The notes beneath the pieces are model-generated. The model worked only from the letters and a program-made list of their open reading frames with translations. It was not told the DNA's origin and made no database searches. A DNA stretch of 64,000 bases from Montifringilla adamsi (lineage: Eukaryota > Chordata > Aves > Passeriformes > Passeridae), in the NCBI GenBank assembly GCA_017590115.1, contig JAGGNK010010225.1, positions 3,410,001-3,474,000 on the forward strand, written 5' to 3'. Positions 61,001 to 64,000 of the stretch are shown here, one piece after another. The position numbers and the translations under genes are program-made. Numbering within the stretch: position 1 is the stretch's first letter; every line of letters starts with the position of its first letter.

Positions 61001-63530
61001 ACTTCCTTTGAAGTTTCTTAAATAACAGCAAAACACAAAAAGCCACATGCCACTGGGGAAACAATTGTTCTTCCTGCCATGGTAAAAGTTGCTGAAACAA
61101 TTCAGGGAAAACAGTATGGCAACAAACTAAAATGTACTCCTTTGTCAGTAAATGCTGTTGGAAGATGCACAGAAGACCCTGCTGAAGATTTGAAGAAACA
61201 AGTGCTAAAACAAGTTACATAGTGTGGGAGGTTTGCTATACAGTTGAGTGAAAGTACAGAAGTTTTTAACCTCTCACACCTTGTGGTATTTGCATTTCAA
61301 CCATGAAATGCACAAAAATATATATTTTTTTGTGAGCCACTAAAGGAAAGATGTACTAGAGAAGATATATTCTCAACAGAAAGTGGCATCTTGAATAAAA
61401 AACAATGTATTATGGAAAAACTGTGCAAATGTAGCCACTGATGGAGCGGCTGCTTTGACTGGAATAAAAAGGGATTCCAGACTAAGGCTACAGAAAGAGC
61501 ACTGCACATGAAACTCCTTCACTGCCTCACTCAGGGGTGAGCTATTGCAGCATAGTTGGAGCCAGGAGTGCACAATGTGCTACAGGATGGCATCAATATT
61601 ATAACTTGACAAAAACGAGCCATCAAACAATGGTATCTTTTCCAGACTTTGTAATGAGATGGGGAGGGACCACAAAAATCCCTAGCAGAGATAGGTAGCA
61701 CAGAGAGGTTTGCTTTCTGGGTAACTTGTGGTAAAGTGCTTCAAAGAGCTGTCTTTTCTAAAAAAAATGTGTCAGGTTTGACAAGTGCTTCGAATCCACT
61801 GACCTTTTCAGTGATGACAAGTGGCTGTGAGCAGTTTGTTACCTAGCAGGAATTTCCAAAAACTAAACACTCAATGTGTCCCTTTAAGGTGAAGGTGTCA
61901 TTTTAATAATGACTAAGAAAGTAACTCCTTTGCAAAAGAAACTTGCATTTTGGAGAAAGCATTTTGAAAACAGAAATTTGGATATGTTCACCTAATTATG
62001 TAATTTTTGGTCTGGTTTTGTTAGTGAACAAAATATGTGTCACCTGCAAAAGCCTCCTATATCTGTACACTTCAAAAGGATATCAAAAGAACTTTCTAAC
62101 CTGTTAAAAATCTTCCCATGGAGAGTTTTAGGGGGTTGAAAACACTGAGGTGCAACACCTTGTCCTTAGTTTGGAGGACAAACTGATTGACATCAGGGGA
62201 GAAGATAATTTATTAGCCCAATTTCAAGTAAACCATTTGCAAAACTTGTGGATAGGACTGAAAAATGAGTATAGTTAAGTAAAATTTAGTAAGTGCGAGC
62301 AACTATGTACTCCTTCCATGGGGATCTATGCACCTCTGTAAGGTATCTTTTCCAGGCACCTATTAAGATTAAGTGTTGAAATACACTGAATTTAGAACCA
62401 GGTATTCAAATTCCTACATCACAGTGTTAAAGATTTTAAAAACTATGATGCATGTCCAGTAATATAGATCTCAATAAAAAGTACTGTTATTAACAGTAAT
62501 CTTTTTAGATTGACACATACTTTAAAATATTTAACGTACTGTTTATTTCACCTTTATTGCATCCTTTTTTAAACTTCTATTTTTATGGTTTTTGCAATGT
62601 ACATAACACACAGTACAGTGATACATTTACACAATTTGTAAATGAATACACCTATACTGGGATTGTGCAGTCAGAGATTTTTACTGATGGGGTGCATGAA
62701 CAAAAGAAGTTTAAAGAGCTCAGATCTGGATGACCAGATGCAAATGCCCTCTACTGAAAGCCAACACATGTACAGAATAATTCAGTGGCTTTTCATCCAT
62801 TCTTACATCCCTCTTATACCAGCATTCTTGGCTAACCTGTGTGTAAGCAGCTCTCAGCAGAGGGGTGACACCACTTTAAAGAGTTATTAAAGAGTTATTA
62901 ATTTAAAGAGTCCAGTACTCTTCACAAGAAAATGACAGCAGAAGCACACTACATCACCCTATTTCAACATCTGTCCAGTAACGTGTGTGTTTATGTGCAT
63001 GGATCGTTTCAATGCTGGGGCAAGGGAAGGATGCAGTACGTTGGGAATACTTAAACTAATTTGTTATAATGAGAGAAGCTTTAACTGAAGGTTTGTATGA
63101 GGCAGTTCAATTTATTTAAGCATTAAATACTTCATACAGAAAGACAGCAACTCTTGTGCTGCTCTGCCACCACCAGACTGAGATGTGAAAAAATATGTAA
63201 TAATCATACCAGATTCTACAGCCCTTGAGAGTAAGTAATTTTGGAAAATAGTATACATCACCAAGCAGCCAAAGCCAACACAGCAGATTTATATGCTTCA
63301 GTACTGTTTTCACAGTGAGCTGGTAAGATGGAGATCACACACACTAATTCTCTGACTACATGATTTCAAAAACAAGGATTATATTCAGGTCACAAAAGTG
63401 AGTATATCCGATCTCCTAATGAATATTTGACTCTTACCTTGCACCTTATCTGAACACAGCTCCTTGGCTCGATCCCTCATTATTTGTGGAATCAAAACAT
63501 CTTTTTCTACATGCCTCAGCTTAGCATTTT
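33976..63530 (-). CDS. CMC1: CMC1, twin CX9C mitochondrial COX-assembly factor; 3 of 4 coding exons
   Basis: Complement of exons 63530-63438, 35398-35308 and 34090-33976. They join in one frame to 98 visible residues plus a stop. The missing first exon, to the right of the window, should encode about 7 residues. Human CMC1 is 106 aa as I recall it. The family marker is two C-x9-C helices: CSDKVQAFTKC, followed directly by a further C, and CRQENTALKDC. Flanking conserved text is LRHVEKDVLIPQIMRDRAKE, GVLMVVKC and DPSFYEECKAEYLKQREEYR. Known role of the family: CMC1 is imported into the mitochondrial intermembrane space through CHCHD4/MIA40 oxidation of the cysteines. There it acts with COA3 and COX14 to stabilise newly made COX1 during cytochrome c oxidase assembly. 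The C-terminus (IKKKRQKYTPNV) is basic and differs from mammals. The gene is convergent with AZI2. Confidence 0.96.
34091..35307 (-). other. CMC1: CMC1 intron 3
   Basis: 1,217 nt, GTAAGT...TTGTAG on the gene strand. It contains one copy of a 39-bp direct repeat (35,178-35,216) whose partner lies on the other side of the next exon. No interspersed repeat was recognised. Confidence 0.85.
35178..35216. repeat. 39-bp direct repeat, copy 1
   Basis: It begins AGCAAAGATACCATTTTCAG and matches 35,890-35,928 at 37 of 39 positions by eye. The two copies lie either side of CMC1 exon 3. Flanking bases are not similar. Confidence 0.9.
35308..35398 (-). CDS. CMC1: CMC1 coding exon 3 (second CX9C motif)
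   Basis: 91 nt on the minus strand, acceptor TTTTTTTTCCCCCAG|, donor GGCTA|GTAAGT. It encodes FTKCCQETGVLMVVKC and RQENTALKDCLVG, holding the end of the first and all of the second C-x9-C motif. A splice or deletion loss of this exon would remove most of the disulfide cysteines and shift the frame. Confidence 0.96.
35890..35928. repeat. 39-bp direct repeat, copy 2
   Basis: Partner of 35,178-35,216, same orientation, 712 bp away, with two C/T differences. Confidence 0.9.
37722..38021 (+). mobile_element. CR1 LINE 3' end (sense)
   Basis: Diagnostic words in order: GAAATGGCATGAAGCTGGGT, CACCCAGAGGGTTGCTGGGC, CTCAGGCACATAGTGTGATA, GGGCCAGGAGTTGGACTTGA, TCTTCCAACTCAGCTTATTC and CATGATCCTATGA. 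This is a well-preserved 300-bp CR1 3' terminus of a common bird subfamily, antisense to CMC1 within its intron 2. Confidence 0.95.
45535..45544 (-). promoter_or_regulatory. Isolated TATA-box-like element in CMC1 intron 2
   Basis: On the minus strand the sequence is TATATAAAAG, a consensus TATA box, preceded by a locally GC-richer 100-bp stretch (45,575-45,675). A 64-codon open frame starts 23 nt downstream (45,512). That is too close to lie behind a normal leader. No known product was recognised. It could be an internal CMC1 promoter or simple chance. Confidence 0.25.
46283..46314. repeat. Perfect 13-bp inverted repeat with 6-nt loop
   Basis: GCAGGAATTCTTC / ACCATG / GAAGAATTCCTGC. Both arms are fully complementary. 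It lies in CMC1 intron 2 with no associated gene. Confidence 0.9.
58568..58611. repeat. Short tandem duplication (25-bp period)
   Basis: CTGTCCCTAGTTTTAG occurs twice, separated by AGCATGAAG; the second copy continues into GGTATGG. A simple two-copy duplication within CMC1 intron 2. Confidence 0.8.
63438..63530 (-). CDS. CMC1: CMC1 coding exon 2 (first CX9C motif)
   Basis: 93 nt on the minus strand, acceptor TTTCACTCTTGCAG|, donor GCAAG|GTAAGA. It encodes NAKLRHVEKDVLIPQIMRDR and AKELCSDKVQ, the family's conserved N-terminal helix and the first cysteine of the first C-x9-C motif. Its first two bases complete a codon begun in the exon outside the window. Confidence 0.96.
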
Positions 63531-64000
63531 CTGCAAGAGTGAAAAAAAAAGATAATTTTGAAAAAAAAATTATCTATACATCAGAAAAAGTCAGTCTAAA
63601 GAAATAACACAGCACTGTTTATATAACATACAGGAGTATACTGAAACTGTCACAAACAGCAGCAGAAAGTACCATGAAAGGGCCACACAGATCAAAAGGA
63701 TGGAAAGTCCAAAACTTGCTCAAATACAAATATGAGCATTATCCTGAATATTTCTACTCTGCTTAATATGCACTGTGAACCAAAAACAAAGGAGCAAATT
63801 CTGGCAGCACATGTGAATTTCTGCCTTATTGAATAAAAAAATCTACACACAGACAGCACAGCAGTTAAATACTTTTATTTCTGGATACTAACATTTTTCT
63901 ATGCACGTGATCTGTATGTACTCTTTCATTCACTGACACAAAGTCGAGAAAAACAGCACATACTACAGCACAACTTGGAATTTGTATGGCTATGTGGAAC
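63531..64000 (-). other. CMC1: CMC1 intron 1, 3' part
   Basis: Intronic sequence running off the window edge, ending in a long pyrimidine tract and CTCTTGCAG on the gene strand. Exon 1 and the CMC1 promoter are not in view. Confidence 0.85.

Larger units (their letters stand above)
35399..63437 (-). other. CMC1: CMC1 intron 2 (about 28 kb)
   Basis: 28,039 nt, GTAAGA...CCCCCAG on the gene strand. Contents recognised: the second 39-bp direct-repeat copy (35,890-35,928), a CR1 3' end (37,722-38,021), a minus-strand TATA-like element (45,535-45,544), a perfect 13-bp-arm hairpin (46,283-46,314), A-rich tracts (48,443-48,462; 55,750-55,776) and a short tandem duplication near 58,565-58,610. No exon of another gene, tRNA or retroviral coding region was seen. 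Long introns of CMC1 are also known in mammals. Confidence 0.8.

Noticed and set aside
1..64000. Search for CRISPR arrays, operons, tRNA or rRNA genes and prokaryotic mobile elements
   Set aside because: None seen. The window is vertebrate nuclear DNA with spliced genes and CR1 repeats.

Overview
The window is nuclear DNA from a vertebrate, almost certainly a bird. Long AT-rich introns separate short, well-conserved exons. The recognisable interspersed repeats are CR1 LINE fragments, with 3' ends of the AGAATTCTATGA type, plus one probable small avian-type solo LTR. There is no prokaryotic gene organisation. The species cannot be named from the sequence alone.

Two genes are supported, arranged tail to tail. 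AZI2 (NAP1, the TBK1/IKK-epsilon adaptor) lies on the + strand. It has a CpG-island promoter at about 4,975-5,500, seven coding exons between 13,752 and 27,234, and a likely poly(A) signal at 27,529. The spliced frame is continuous and encodes 388 residues, close to the 392 residues I recall for the human protein. CMC1 (twin CX9C mitochondrial COX-assembly factor) lies on the - strand. Three coding exons are visible (63,530-63,438; 35,398-35,308; 34,090-33,976), and the first coding exon lies beyond the right edge. Its second intron is about 28 kb and fills nearly half the window. The AZI2-CMC1 convergent order agrees with the conserved vertebrate neighbourhood on human 3p24.

Layout: 1-4,509 is upstream flank with a 57-base poly(A) run, a probable solo LTR and a CR1 fragment. 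4,510-4,976 is a CR1 3' end that abuts the CpG island. 4,975-5,500 is the promoter and first-exon island. An antisense CR1 follows at about 5,595-5,870. 5,895-26,845 holds the AZI2 introns and exons, 27,235-33,850 is the intergenic tail-to-tail space, and 33,850-64,000 is CMC1.

The two products act separately. AZI2 is a cytosolic coiled-coil adaptor in innate signalling and selective autophagy. CMC1 is an intermembrane-space protein in cytochrome c oxidase assembly. The most notable observations are: (a) a possible short AZI2 isoform, in which read-through of the first coding exon into the intron adds a hydrophobic, arginine-ended tail, with a poly(A) signal about 1 kb downstream; (b) a non-canonical GC-AG last intron in AZI2; (c) a near-perfect 77-nt hairpin in an AZI2 intron; (d) an ideal kappa-B palindrome in the AZI2 CpG island; (e) 39-bp direct repeats flanking CMC1 exon 3. 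No wholly novel gene system was seen.
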